Positions 19,232 through 28,285 of a stretch of DNA of 64,000 bases are shown here, piece after piece. Position 1 is the stretch's first letter, and every line of letters starts with the position of its first letter. The notes under the pieces were generated by a model. That model had not been told where the DNA came from, ran no database searches, and saw nothing but the letters and a program-made list of their open reading frames with translations. The stretch is taken from the NCBI GenBank assembly GCA_003248315.1, contig QKWM01000004.1, positions 2,849,001 through 2,913,000 of the forward strand, written 5' to 3'. Made by a program: the position numbers and the translations under genes. Source of the stretch: Streptomyces sp. SW4 (GTDB lineage Bacteria; Actinomycetota; Actinomycetes; Streptomycetales; Streptomycetaceae).

Positions 19232-19829
19232 TCACGGCCGCCTGCCGGCGCCCACCCGCGTGGCGCCCGAGCCCCGCGTCGGCCCCGTGGCCCGGGTGCC
19301 GCCCGCCTCCCGCACCGCCGTCGGATGCTCGTGCTCCAGGAAGGACTCCGCGCGGGCCACGGGCGGCAGCGCCCGGAACACCCACGTGCGGTAGGACCAG
19401 AACCGGAACAGCGTGCCGAGGCCGATGCCGAGGAACTTGAAGATGTTGCTCTGCAGGGGCTGTCCCAGCCGAAGCCGTACGTGGCCGTGTAGAGCACGCC
19501 GTTCTCGATCACCAGCCCGACGGCGCTGAACAGCAGGAACAGCGACATCTCACGGGTCCGCCGGGTCTTGTCGCGGTCCCGGTAGGTGAAGTAGCGGAAG
19601 CCCAGGTAGTTGAAGACGATCGCGACGATCGTGGCGACGATGCTGGCCCGCACCACCTGGAGGTCGGTCGTGTGCCGTACGAGGTTGAAGACGGCGAGGT
19701 TGACCAGAACCCCGGCGCCGCCCACCGCGCCGAACTTCACGACCTCGCGGACGAGCCGCTCGACCCGCTGCCGCAGCGCCCCTGCGGGCGGCGCAGGGGC
19801 CGGGGAAGCCCCGAGGAACCATGTCCCAT
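19232..19829 (-). CDS. GtrA-family membrane protein
   Basis: About 150-199 residues depending on the start. GtrA proteins are four-helix membrane proteins linked to moving lipid-linked sugars across the membrane. Seen: KFGAVGGAGVLVNLAVFNLV, SIVATIVAIVFNYLGFRYFT, MSLFLLFSAVGLVIENGVLY, and after a missing base near 19457, NIFKFLGIGLGTLFRFWSYR. A second missing base near 19800 would join an upstream ATG (19829, MGHGSSG) to the core; otherwise the first in-frame start is GTG at 19740. It is divergent from purK. Confidence 0.85.
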
Positions 19830-19982
19830 GGTCGTGCCGGCCCCCGTCCGTCGGTTGGCGTCAACCCAGCCATGCTAACCACCCGCACGCGCGATCTTCC
19901 TGCCGACGGCCGCGGCGGCCGGGAGGATGCCTCCGGACGGCCGGGAATCGGGTTGGCTCCGCGTGGCCGATACGCTAGGGGT

Positions 19983-21122
19983 GTGACGTTCCCGGTAGTC
20001 GGCATGGTCGGCGGGGGTCAGCTCGCTCGTATGACACACGAGGCGGGCATCCCGCTCGGCATCAGGTTCAAGCTTCTCAGTGACACTCCTCAGGACTCAG
20101 CGGCGCAGGTCGTCGGCGACGTCGTCATCGGCGACTACCGCGACCTGGACACGCTGCGCGAGTTCGCCCGCGGCTGTGACGTGATCACCTTCGATCACGA
20201 GCACGTGCCCACCGAGCACCTGCGGGCCCTGGAGGCGGACGGCATCCCCGTCCGTCCCGGCCCCGACGCGCTGGTGCACGCCCAGGACAAGGGCGTGATG
20301 CGGGCGAAGCTCGACGCGATCGGCGTGCCCTGCCCGCGCCACCGCATCGTCAGCGATCCCGAGGACGTGGCGGCCTTCGCCGCCGAGGGCGACGGTTTCC
20401 CCGTCGTCCTGAAGACCGTCCGCGGCGGCTACGACGGCAAGGGCGTGTGGGTGGTGGACTCCGTCGAGGAGGCCGCCGACCCGTTCCGCGCGGGCGTGCC
20501 GGTCCTCGCCGAGGAGAAGGTCGACTTCGTCCGCGAACTCGCGGCGAACGTCGTCCGCTCCCCGCACGGCCAGGCGGTCGCCTACCCGGTCGTGGAGTCC
20601 CGCCAGGTCGCGGGCGTCTGCGACACGGTCATCGCGCCCGCCCCCGGCCTCGACGAGGGCCTGGCGCTCGAGGCGGAGCGGATGGCGCTGGACATCGCCA
20701 AGGAACTCGGCGTCGTCGGCCATCTCGCCGTCGAGCTGTTCCAGACCCGCGACGGGCGGATCCTCGTCAACGAACTGGCGATGCGGCCGCACAATTCCGG
20801 CCACTGGTCGATGGACGGTGCCATCACCTCGCAGTTCGCCAACCACGTGCGCGCCGTCCTCGACCTCCCGCTCGGCGACCCGCGCCCGCGCGCGAAGTGG
20901 ACGGTCATGGTCAACGTCCTCGGCGGTGACTTCCCGGACATGTACTCGGCGTACCTGCACTGCATGGCCCGCGACCCCCAGCTGAAGATCCACATGTACG
21001 GCAAGGACGTGAAGCCCGGCCGCAAGGTGGGCCACGTCAACACCTACGGCGACGACCTGGACGACGTGCTGGAGCGCGCCCGTCACGCAGCCGGCTATCT
21101 GAGAGGCACGATCACCGAATGA
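19983..21122 (+). CDS. purK: 5-(carboxyamino)imidazole ribonucleotide synthase
   Basis: ATP-grasp enzyme of purine synthesis that makes N5-CAIR from AIR, bicarbonate and ATP. 379 residues, intact. Start GTG 19983 gives MTFPVVGMVGGGQLARM, the family N terminus. Other landmarks: TFDHEHVPTEHL, FPVVLKTVRGGYDGKGVWVV, LVNELAMRPHNSGHWSMDGA and KVGHVNTYGD. The stop overlaps the purE start (ATGA), so the two steps are translationally coupled. Confidence 0.97.
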   Translation: MTFPVVGMVGGGQLARMTHEAGIPLGIRFKLLSDTPQDSAAQVVGDVVIGDYRDLDTLREFARGCDVITFDHEHVPTEHLRALEADGIPVRPGPDALVHAQDKGVMRAKLDAIGVPCPRHRIVSDPEDVAAFAAEGDGFPVVLKTVRGGYDGKGVWVVDSVEEAADPFRAGVPVLAEEKVDFVRELAANVVRSPHGQAVAYPVVESRQVAGVCDTVIAPAPGLDEGLALEAERMALDIAKELGVVGHLAVELFQTRDGRILVNELAMRPHNSGHWSMDGAITSQFANHVRAVLDLPLGDPRPRAKWTVMVNVLGGDFPDMYSAYLHCMARDPQLKIHMYGKDVKPGRKVGHVNTYGDDLDDVLERARHAAGYLRGTITE

Positions 21123-21643
21123 GCAGCCCCGTTGTCGGCATCGTCATGGGTTCGGACTCCGACTGGCCCGTGATGGAGGCCGCCGCCAAGGCCCTCGACG
21201 AGTTCGAGATCCCCTACGAGGTCGACGTCGTCTCCGCCCACCGCATGCCGCGCGAGATGGTCGCGTACGGCGAGCAGGCGGCCGACCGCGGCCTGAAGGC
21301 GATCATCGCCGGGGCGGGCGGCGCCGCCCACCTGCCCGGCATGCTCGCCTCGGTGACCCCGCTGCCGGTGATCGGCGTGCCCGTCCCGCTGAAGTACCTC
21401 GACGGCATGGACTCGCTGCTGTCGATCGTGCAGATGCCGGCCGGCGTCCCCGTCGCCACCGTCTCCGTCGGCGGTGCCCGCAACGCCGGCCTGCTCGCCG
21501 CCCGGATGCTCGCCGCGCACGACGAGGAACTGCTCGGCCGGATGCGGGAGTTCCAGCAGGAACTGAACGAGCAGGCCACGGAGAAGGGCCGCCGCCTGCG
21601 CTCCAAGGTCGAGGGCGCGTCCGGCTTCGGCTTCGGGAAGTGA
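21119..21643 (+). CDS. purE: N5-carboxyaminoimidazole ribonucleotide mutase
   Basis: Converts N5-CAIR to CAIR. 174 residues, intact. Signatures: IVMGSDSDWPVMEAAAKAL, VVSAHRMPREM and IIAGAGGAAHLPGMLAS, then VPVPLKYLDGMDSLLSIVQM. It overlaps purK by four bases, and its stop overlaps the GTG of the dipeptidase gene (GTGA). Confidence 0.97.
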   Translation: MSSPVVGIVMGSDSDWPVMEAAAKALDEFEIPYEVDVVSAHRMPREMVAYGEQAADRGLKAIIAGAGGAAHLPGMLASVTPLPVIGVPVPLKYLDGMDSLLSIVQMPAGVPVATVSVGGARNAGLLAARMLAAHDEELLGRMREFQQELNEQATEKGRRLRSKVEGASGFGFGK

Positions 21644-22845
21644 CGCCGGTGAGCGCCCTGGACCGGGCCCGGGAGCTGTTGCGTGAGTTTCCCGTCGTCG
21701 ACGGGCACAACGACCTGCCCTGGGCGCTGCGCGAGCAGGTCCGCTACGACCTCGCCGCCCGGGACGTCGCCGGTGACCAGTCCGCGCACCTGCACACCGA
21801 CCTGCCCCGGCTGCGGGCGGGCGGGGTCGGCGCGCAGTACTGGTCGGTGTACGTCCGCTCCGACCTGCCCGACGCGGTGCCGGCGACGCTGGAGCAGATC
21901 GACTGCGTACGGCAGCTGATCGACCGGTACCCGCGACAGCTGCGCGCCGCGCTGACGGCCGCGGACATGGAGGCGGCGCGCGCCGAGGGGCGCATCGCCT
22001 CGCTCATGGGCGCCGAGGGCGGTCACTCGATCGCCAACTCGCTGGCCACCCTGCGAGGCCTGTACGCGCTCGGCGTGCGCTACCTGACGCTCACCCACAA
22101 CGACAACGTGGACTGGGCGGACTCGGCGACGGACGAGCCGCGCGTGGGCGGTCTGTCGGCCTTCGGCCGTGAGGTCGTGCGGGAGATGAACCGGATCGGC
22201 ATGCTGGTCGACCTCTCGCACGTGGCGGCGACGACGATGCGCGACGCGCTGGACGCCACCTCGGCGCCGGTGATCTTCTCGCACTCCTCCGCGCGGGCGG
22301 TGTGCGACCACCCGCGCAACGTCCCGGACGACGTCCTGGAGCGGCTGCCCGCCAACGGCGGCATCGCGATGGTGACGTTCGTGCCGAAGTTCGTGCTCCA
22401 GGCGGCGGTGGACTGGACGGCCGCCGCCGACGAGAACATGCGCGCGCACGGCTTCCACCACCTGGACACCAGCCCGGAGGCGATGAAGGTCCACCGCGCC
22501 TTCGAGGAGCACGTCCCGCGCCCGGTCGCCACCGTCGCCACGGTCGCCGACCACCTCGACCACATGCGGGAGGTCGCCGGCATCGACCACATCGGCATCG
22601 GCGGCGACTACGACGGCACGGCCTTCACCCCGGACGGCCTGGACGACGTCTCCGGTTACCCCAACCTGATCGCCGAGCTGCTGGAGAGGGGCTGGTCGAA
22701 GACCGACCTGGCCAAGCTGACCTGGAAGAACGCGGTCCGGGTGCTGGGCGCGGCCGAGGACGTGGCCCGCGGTCTTCAGGCGACGCGCGGCCCGTCCAAC
22801 GCCACCCTGGAGGAACTCGACGGGCGGTCGTCGAGCAAGGGGTAG
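21640..22845 (+). CDS. M19-family membrane/renal-type dipeptidase
   Basis: Zinc-dependent dipeptidase of about 401 residues, intact. All six metal ligands of the family can be placed: His23 and Asp25 in VVDGHNDLPW, Glu in LMGAEGGHS, His in VDLSHVA, His in FSHSSARA and Asp in GGDYDG. I believe this is the counterpart of S. coelicolor SCO3058, whose structure is known. It is coupled to purE. GTG at 21649 is an alternative start. The last ~70 bp overlap the end of the convergent ene-reductase gene. Confidence 0.93.
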   Translation: MTPVSALDRARELLREFPVVDGHNDLPWALREQVRYDLAARDVAGDQSAHLHTDLPRLRAGGVGAQYWSVYVRSDLPDAVPATLEQIDCVRQLIDRYPRQLRAALTAADMEAARAEGRIASLMGAEGGHSIANSLATLRGLYALGVRYLTLTHNDNVDWADSATDEPRVGGLSAFGREVVREMNRIGMLVDLSHVAATTMRDALDATSAPVIFSHSSARAVCDHPRNVPDDVLERLPANGGIAMVTFVPKFVLQAAVDWTAAADENMRAHGFHHLDTSPEAMKVHRAFEEHVPRPVATVATVADHLDHMREVAGIDHIGIGGDYDGTAFTPDGLDDVSGYPNLIAELLERGWSKTDLAKLTWKNAVRVLGAAEDVARGLQATRGPSNATLEELDGRSSSKG

Positions 22846-23909
22846 TCGGTGTAGCCGTCCGCGCCGCCCACGTACATCAGGTACCGGTCCCGAACCTGGT
22901 TCAGCGGTGCGCCGAGGCGCAGGCGCCGGACCAGGTCGGGGTTGGCCAGGAAGGGCCTGCCGAGGGCGATGAGGTCGGCCCCGGCGGCCAGCAGCCGGCC
23001 GGAGGCGCGGTGCACGGCGGCGGAGGACATCTCCGTCAGCACCGGGTTGGCGACGAGCGTGCCCGGCCAGTCGGCGCGGACCGCCCGGAACACCGGGCTG
23101 TCGGGGTCGGCGAACACCAGGTGCAGATAGGCCAGGCCGAGCCCGCCGAGCCGCCGGGCGAGCGCCGGGTACAGCTCCTCCGTCTCGCCCTCCGCGATGC
23201 CGTTGACGGTGTTGCCGGGGGAGATCCGCAGCCCCACCCGGTCCGCCCCGATCTCCGCGGCCACCGCCTCCGTGACCTCCGCCGTGAAGCGGATCCGCCG
23301 CTCCACCGGACCGCCGTAGTCGTCGGTGCGGCGGTTGGTGTTGGCGGCGAGGAACTGGTGCAGCAGATGCCCGTTGGCGGAGTGCACCTCCACGCCCTCG
23401 AAGCCGGCGTCGAGGGCGTTGCGGGCCGCCCGGGCGAAGTCGCCGACGGTGGTGCGGATGTCCGCGGCCGTCATCTCCCGCGGCACGACCGCCGGCCGGT
23501 GCCCGCCGGGCGTGAAGATCGTCTCCGGCAGCGGCACGGGCGACGGCGCGACCGGTGTCAGCCCGCTGGTCGCCGGGTGCCCGACCCGGCCACCGTGCTG
23601 GAGCTGCAGGAACATCCCGCCGCCGCCGGCCTCCCGTACCGCCTCGGTGACCCGCCGCCAGCCCGCGACGTGGGACGGCGTGTGGATGGCGGTGATGTTC
23701 GGGTACGTCTGCCCGACCGCGTTGGGCGTCGCGGCCTCGGCGATGATCAGCCCGGCGGAGGCGCGCTGGGCGTAGTAGGTGGCCATGAGCGCGGTGGGGG
23801 TGCCGTCGGACTCGGCGCGGTTGCGGGTCAGGGGTGCCATCAGCAGGCGGTTGGGAAGGGTGAGGGGGCCGAGGCGGGCGGGTTCGAAGAGTTCTGCCGT
23901 GTGCGTCAT
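22776..23909 (-). CDS. Old yellow enzyme-family alkene reductase
   Basis: FMN-dependent NAD(P)H ene-reductase, 377 residues, intact. Beta-barrel landmarks: LGPLTLPNRLLMAPLTRNRA, FLQLQHGGRVGHP, the GFEGVEVHSANGHLLHQFL segment with the active-site His-Asn pair, NRRTDDYGGPVERRIRF and LIALGRPFLANPDL. The last ~16 residues (after YTDYPLLDD) run into the dipeptidase gene on the other strand. It is divergent from a MerR-type regulator, the usual layout for a stress- or electrophile-induced reductase. Confidence 0.93.
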   Translation of the reverse strand: MTHTAELFEPARLGPLTLPNRLLMAPLTRNRAESDGTPTALMATYYAQRASAGLIIAEAATPNAVGQTYPNITAIHTPSHVAGWRRVTEAVREAGGGGMFLQLQHGGRVGHPATSGLTPVAPSPVPLPETIFTPGGHRPAVVPREMTAADIRTTVGDFARAARNALDAGFEGVEVHSANGHLLHQFLAANTNRRTDDYGGPVERRIRFTAEVTEAVAAEIGADRVGLRISPGNTVNGIAEGETEELYPALARRLGGLGLAYLHLVFADPDSPVFRAVRADWPGTLVANPVLTEMSSAAVHRASGRLLAAGADLIALGRPFLANPDLVRRLRLGAPLNQVRDRYLMYVGGADGYTDYPLLDDRPSSSSRVALDGPRVA

Positions 23910-23925
23910 GACCGTACGCTAGAAC

Positions 23926-23941
23926 CTGACATTGGTGTCAG
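23926..23941. promoter_or_regulatory. Palindrome in the ene-reductase/MerR divergent promoter region
   Basis: Perfect inverted repeat CTGACATTGGTGTCAG in the 56-bp gap between the two starts. Each arm also reads as a -35-like CTGACA on its own strand. Position and symmetry suit the MerR-family operator for both genes. Confidence 0.6.
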
Positions 23942-23965
23942 AATCAAGCCCCGGGGGTGGGACGG

Positions 23966-24325
23966 ATGCGGATCGGCGAACTGGCCCGGCGCACCGGCGT
24001 GAGCGAGCGGTCGCTGCGCTACTACGAGCAGCAGGGGCTGCTCGCGGCCGAGCGGACGCCCGGCGGGCACCGCGCGTACCCGGAGGCGGCCGTCGACCGG
24101 GTCGTGCGGATCCAGGAGCTGTACGCGGCGGGCCTGTGCAGCAGCAAGATCGCCCAGCTGCTGCCCTGCATGCGGGACACGGACGGCGGCCCCTCGGCCG
24201 TCGCCACCCCGAAGCTCGTCGCCGACCTCGCCGCCGAGCGCGAGCGCATCGACCGGATGATCGCCGACCTGGTGCGGTCCCGCGACACCCTGGACGAGGT
24301 GATCGACGCGGCCCGCCGGCCCTAG
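23966..24325 (+). CDS. MerR-family transcriptional regulator
   Basis: 119 residues, intact. The winged helix starts at once: RIGELARRTGVSERSLRYYE then QQGLLAAERTPGGHRAYPEA, followed by a helical dimerisation segment (LVADLAAERERIDRMIADLV). One C-terminal region cysteine pair (GLCSSK and LPCM) is too sparse to assign a metal or redox sensor. ATG 23966 follows GGGGTGGGA; GTG 23957 is possible. It probably controls the divergent ene-reductase through the palindrome between them. Confidence 0.92.
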   Translation: MRIGELARRTGVSERSLRYYEQQGLLAAERTPGGHRAYPEAAVDRVVRIQELYAAGLCSSKIAQLLPCMRDTDGGPSAVATPKLVADLAAERERIDRMIADLVRSRDTLDEVIDAARRP

Positions 24326-24489
24326 GGCCCGCCCGGGTGTCCCGCCCGCCCCGCGACGCCCTCGGCTCCGTGCCGCGCGCCGGCGGGACAGCCGGGCGGG
24401 CCGTACCCCCGAACGCGCCGCCCGCCAGGAAGGACGCGCGGGCGCGTGCGACGGTGGCCGTACTGCACGACGACCGTACGGAGCCCGCC

Positions 24490-25619
24490 ATGGCAGACCT
24501 CCAGGACGACCTGCACTCCCGCACCGAGGCCGGCGAGCTCGACGACCTTCCGGTGCCGTTGACGGCCGAGGCCTTCGCGCCGGAGCCGTACGCGCCCGTC
24601 TCCGACCCCGACGACGAGCCGCTGGCGCGGGCCCACGCCGTCCTGGCCGCCCACCCCGTCGCCGACGGGTACAGCGGGCTGCCGTGGGCGCTGAAGCACC
24701 TGCCCTGGTACGACCTGGAGGCCGGTGAGAGCGCCGTCGACACCGACGTGCCGAGGCTGCGGCAGGGACACGTGGGGGCGCTGTTCTGGTCGCTGCACCT
24801 GCCGGAGGGGATCGCCGGCGACCGGGCCGTCGGCGCGACCCTGGAGCAGCTGGACCTGGTGAAGCAGGTGGTGCGGACCCACCCGGAAGGGCTGCGGCTG
24901 GCCCATGACGCCGGGGAGACCACCGACGCCCGCAACTGCGGCCGCACCGCCGTGCTGCTCGGGCCCGCCGGTGCCGCCGCCCTCGGCGACTCGCTCGGCA
25001 CCCTGCGCGCCCTGTACGCCCTCGGCCTGCGCGTGCTGACCCTGACCGGGGCGACCTGGGCGAGCGAGGCCGGCCTGACCCGGTTCGGCGAGGAGGTGGT
25101 CCGCGAGATGAACCGGCTCGGCATGCTCGCCGACCTGTCGGGTGCCTCCGCCGAGACCGTCCGCCGTACCTTCGCCGTCTCCAAGGCGCCCGCACTGTGC
25201 AGCCGCTCCGCCGCCCGCGCGCTGCGCCCCACCCGGCCAACCTCCCCGACGACCTGCTGGCGGAGCTGGGCGCGGCCGGCGGCCTGTGCCTGGTGCCGCT
25301 GACCGCCGAGCAGACCGGCCCGACCGTGCGCGACGTCGCCGACCACCTCGACCATGTGCGGGCGGTCGCCGGCCCGCAGAGCGTCGGCCTGTCCGGCACG
25401 TACGACGCCGGCACCGCGCACCCCCTGGAGCTGGGGGACGCCTCCTGCTACCCCCGGCTCATCGCCGAGCTGCTGCGACGCGGCTGGGAGGAGTCCGACG
25501 TGGCCCTGCTGACCTGGGGCAACGTCCAGCGGGTGCTGCGCGAGGCGGCGTTCGCGGCCCGCGCCGCCCAGCTGCGACGGCAGCCGTCCACGGCGACCAT
25601 CGCGGAGCTGGACGCATAG
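24490..25619 (+). CDS. Catalytically degenerate M19-dipeptidase paralogue
   Basis: About 376 residues with one C missing near 25229. It aligns over its whole length with the active dipeptidase at 21640 (for example FGEEVVREMNRLGMLADLS and VADHLDHVRAVAG), yet every metal ligand is changed: the His-x-Asp motif is ADGYSGLPW, the Glu site is LLGPAGAAAL, DLSH is DLSG, SHSSA is SRSAA and GGDYDG is SGTYDAG. It also has a ~40-residue acidic N-terminal extension. It cannot be a zinc dipeptidase; binding or regulatory roles are possible but unshown. Its full length and clean frame argue against simple decay. Confidence 0.85.
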
Positions 25620-25634
25620 CGCACGCCCCGGGGC

Positions 25635-26011
25635 TCACGCGTGCTCGACGCGGCACAGGCAGAAGGGGTGCCCGGCGGGGTCGGCGTACACCCGGAAGCC
25701 GCGGGTGCGGTCCTCGGTGTCCAGCGGCCGGGCGCCCAGCTCCAGCACGGCCTTCTCCGCCGCGTCGAGGTCCGGGACGTCGAGGTCCAGGTGGAACTGC
25801 TGCGAGTGGTCGGCGGAGGGCCACCGCGGCGGGACGAAGCCGGGGGCGGCCTGGAAGGCGAGGGTCTGCCCGCCCGGCAGCTTCAGGTCGATCCAGTCCG
25901 GCTCCTGGTCGTTCTCCTCGATCGTGCCCCGAGGACGGCCGCGTAGAAGCGGGCCAGTGCACGGGTGTCGGGGCAGTCCAGGACCACGGGACCCAGTTCG
26001 GCGACGGCCAT
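25635..26011 (-). CDS. VOC-superfamily (glyoxalase/bleomycin-resistance fold) protein
   Basis: About 125 residues with one base missing near 25928. N terminus ELGPVVLDCPDTRALARFYA matches the first VOC beta-alpha unit, and the second module has FHLDLDVPDLDAAEKAVLEL and FRVYADPAGHPFCLCRVEHA. These small proteins bind a metal or drug in a paired-beta barrel. The substrate is unknown. Start ATG 26011; divergent from the CGNR protein. Confidence 0.85.
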
Positions 26012-26103
26012 GACGTCCTCCTCGAAGCCTGTGGTTACCAGCAAGGCGCGGGTAACCGGTAACGGTTACTGCATGCTGCCCTATTGGGGGTAACGTCGCA
26101 AGC

Positions 26104-26616
26104 ATGAGTGAGAGATCGCCCGCGCCCGGAGGGCTCGCCCTGGTCGAGTCCCTGGTGAACACGCTGGACGTCGAGGCGGGCGCCGACGCGCTCGACACAC
26201 CGCAGGGCCGGGCGCGCTTCGGCCTCACGGAGGACGACGTGCCGGGCGCGCGCGAGCTGCGCGAGTCGCTCCGCGCCGTCCTGCTCGCCCACGCCGGCCA
26301 CCCGCCGCACCGCGCGGTGACCCCGCTGGGCGAGCTGCTGGCCGCGGCGCCGCTGGTGGTGACGGTCGACGCCGCCGACGGCACCGCTGCCCTCGCCCCG
26401 GCCGACGGCCGCCCCCTGCTCTCCCGGGTCGCCGCCGCGGTCGCCGAGGCGCTGGTCGCGGGCACCTGGACCCGGCTCAAGGCGTGCGAGGCCGCCGACT
26501 GCCTGTGGGCCTACTACGACCGCAGCCCCGCCGGACGCGGCCGCTGGTGCTCGATGCGGGTGTGCGGGGCGCGCGCGAAGATGCGCCGCTACCGTGCGGC
26601 GGCCAAGGAGGGCTAG
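26104..26616 (+). CDS. CGNR zinc-finger, stress-induced transcription repressor-like protein
   Basis: 170 residues, intact. N-terminal ABATE-like region (LVESLVNTLDVEAGADALDT) and C-terminal CGNR zinc finger: CEAADCLWAYYDRSP, then GRWCSMRVCGARAKMRRY. The four cysteines and the CG-R motif are all present (CGAR here for CGNR). These proteins are thought to bind DNA. ATG 26104. It is divergent from the VOC gene and followed by a hairpin. Confidence 0.85.
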   Translation: MSERSPAPGGLALVESLVNTLDVEAGADALDTPQGRARFGLTEDDVPGARELRESLRAVLLAHAGHPPHRAVTPLGELLAAAPLVVTVDAADGTAALAPADGRPLLSRVAAAVAEALVAGTWTRLKACEAADCLWAYYDRSPAGRGRWCSMRVCGARAKMRRYRAAAKEG

Positions 26617-26619
26617 GGG

Positions 26620-26638
26620 GACACCCCTGGGGGGTGTC
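26620..26638 (+). terminator. Hairpin after the CGNR gene
   Basis: GACACCCC (26620-26627), TGG loop, GGGGTGTC (26631-26638), starting 4 bases after the stop. No U tract, as is common in Streptomyces. Confidence 0.6.
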
Positions 26639-26695
26639 TCGCCGATCATGCCGGGCTCGCGGCGCCCCGGCCGCGATTGGGGCAGAATGCAGCAC

Positions 26696-26736
26696 GACGC
26701 CGGTTCGGCCGACTGAGCCTCGGCCGAACCGGCGTC
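26696..26736. terminator. Bidirectional terminator between CGNR and UDP-glucose dehydrogenase genes
   Basis: Perfect 17-bp stem: GACGCCGGTTCGGCCGA (26696-26712) with TCGGCCGAACCGGCGTC (26720-26736), 7-base loop, between convergent genes. Confidence 0.85.
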
Positions 26737-26754
26737 ACCCGTCCCCGTCCCGGG

Positions 26755-28097
26755 CTACGCCGTGGGGCGGCCCATCGCCCGGTACGTCCACCCGGCCCGC
26801 CGCCACGCCTCGGCGTCCAGCGCGTTGCGCCCGTCGAGGATCACCCGGTTCGCCGTGACCGCGCCCAGCTCCTCCGGGTCCAGCTCGCGGAACTCCCGCC
26901 ACTCCGTCAGGTGCAGCACCACGTCGGCGCCGCGCACCGCCTCCAGGGCCGAGCCGGCGTAGCCGAGCGTCGGGAACAGCCGCCGGGCGTTGTCCATGCC
27001 CTTCGGGTCGTACACCGTGACCTGCGCGCCCTGGAGGTGGACCTGCCCGGCGACGTTCAGCGCGGGGGAGTCGCGCACGTCGTCGGAGTCGGGCTTGAAG
27101 GTGGCGCCGAGGACCGCGACCCGCTTGCCCAGGAAGGGCCCGCCGCCCAGCGCCTGCCGGGTCAGCTCGACCATCCGGCCGCGCTGGCGCATGTTGATGG
27201 AGTCGATCTCGCGCAGGAACGTCAGCGCCTGGTCGGCGCCCAGCTCACCGGCGCGGGCCATGAACGCCCGGATGTCCTTGGGCAGGCACCCGCCGCCGAA
27301 CCCGATCCCGGCCCGCAGGAACTTCTTGCCGATCCGGTCGTCGTACCCGATCGCCTCGGCGAGCTTGGCGACGTCCCCGTCGGCGGCCTCGCAGACCTCC
27401 GCCATCGCGTTGATGAAGGAGATCTTGGTGGCCAGGAAGGAGTTGGCGGAGGTCTTCACCAGCTCGGCGGTGGGGAAGTCGGTGACGACGAACGGCGAAC
27501 CCTCGGCGACCGGCGTCGCGTACACCTCCCGCAGCAGCTTCTCGGCCCGCTCGCTGCGCACCCCGACCACGATCCGGTCCGGGTGCAGGGTGTCCTGCAC
27601 GGCGAACCCCTCGCGCAGGAACTCCGGGTTCCAGGCCAGCTCCGCGTCGGCGCCCGCCGGCGCGTGCTCGGCGAGGTAGGCGGCCAGCCGGTCGGCGGAG
27701 CCGACGGGCACGGTCGACTTGCCGACGACGAGCGCCGGCCCCTTCAGATGCGGGGCGAGGGAGGCGATCGCGGCGTCGACGTACGACATGTCGCACGCGT
27801 ACTCGCCGTGCTTCTGCGGCGTGTTCACGCACACGAAGTGCACCTCGCCGAAGGCCGCGACCTCGGCGTAGTCCGTGGTGAACCGCAGCCGCCCGGTCGA
27901 CCCCTCGATCCCTCGACGTGCCGGCGCAGCAGTTCCTCGAGGCCCGGCTCGTACATCGGCACCTCGCCGCGCCGGAGCATCTCGATCTTCTCGGGCACCA
28001 CGTCGAGCCCCATGACCTCGAAGCCCAGCTCCGCCATGGCCGCCGCGTGGGTCGCGCCGAGGTAGCCGGTGCCGATCACGGTGATCTTGATGGCCAT
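26755..28097 (-). CDS. UDP-glucose 6-dehydrogenase
   Basis: NAD-dependent oxidation of UDP-glucose to UDP-glucuronate, for surface polysaccharide. About 447 residues. Rossmann start ITVIGTGYLGATHAAAMAEL; VCVNTPQKHGEYACDMSYVD; NPEFLREGFAVQDTLHPDRI; catalytic lysine region LVKTSANSFLATKISFINAM; catalytic cysteine in GIGFGGGCLPKDIRAFM; C-terminal VAVLGATFKPDSDDVRDSPA. One base is missing near 27911. ATG 28097 has GGAG nearby. Its product fits with the LCP/glycosyltransferase locus downstream in the window. Confidence 0.95.
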
Positions 28098-28220
28098 GGG
28101 TGCTCCAGGGGTCTGCGGCGGACGTGCGCGCCCGAGCATAACCGGGGTGTGGGACGGGGCCCCGCCGGGCAGTTTGCCGCTGTCGCCCAGCTCACCTATC
28201 CAGGAACACGGGCGGAGCTC

Positions 28221-28250
28221 TAAAATTTGGGTTACTTAACGGTAGTTAGC
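28221..28250 (+). promoter_or_regulatory. AT-rich element upstream of acyl-CoA dehydrogenase
   Basis: A TAAAAT hexamer (28221-28226) and an inverted repeat TAAC-GGTA-GTTA (28237-28240 and 28245-28248) lie about 40-65 bp ahead of the TTG start, in one of the most AT-rich patches of the window. Probably promoter and operator; the regulator is unknown. Confidence 0.4.
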
Positions 28251-28285
28251 GTGACCAGCATCGCAGCTTTGGAGCGTGAGAGACC

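Noticed and set aside
23932..24489. In-frame N-terminal extension of the degenerate dipeptidase back through the MerR gene
   Set aside because: The extension is antisense-like or shifted translation of the MerR gene, which is certain in another frame.
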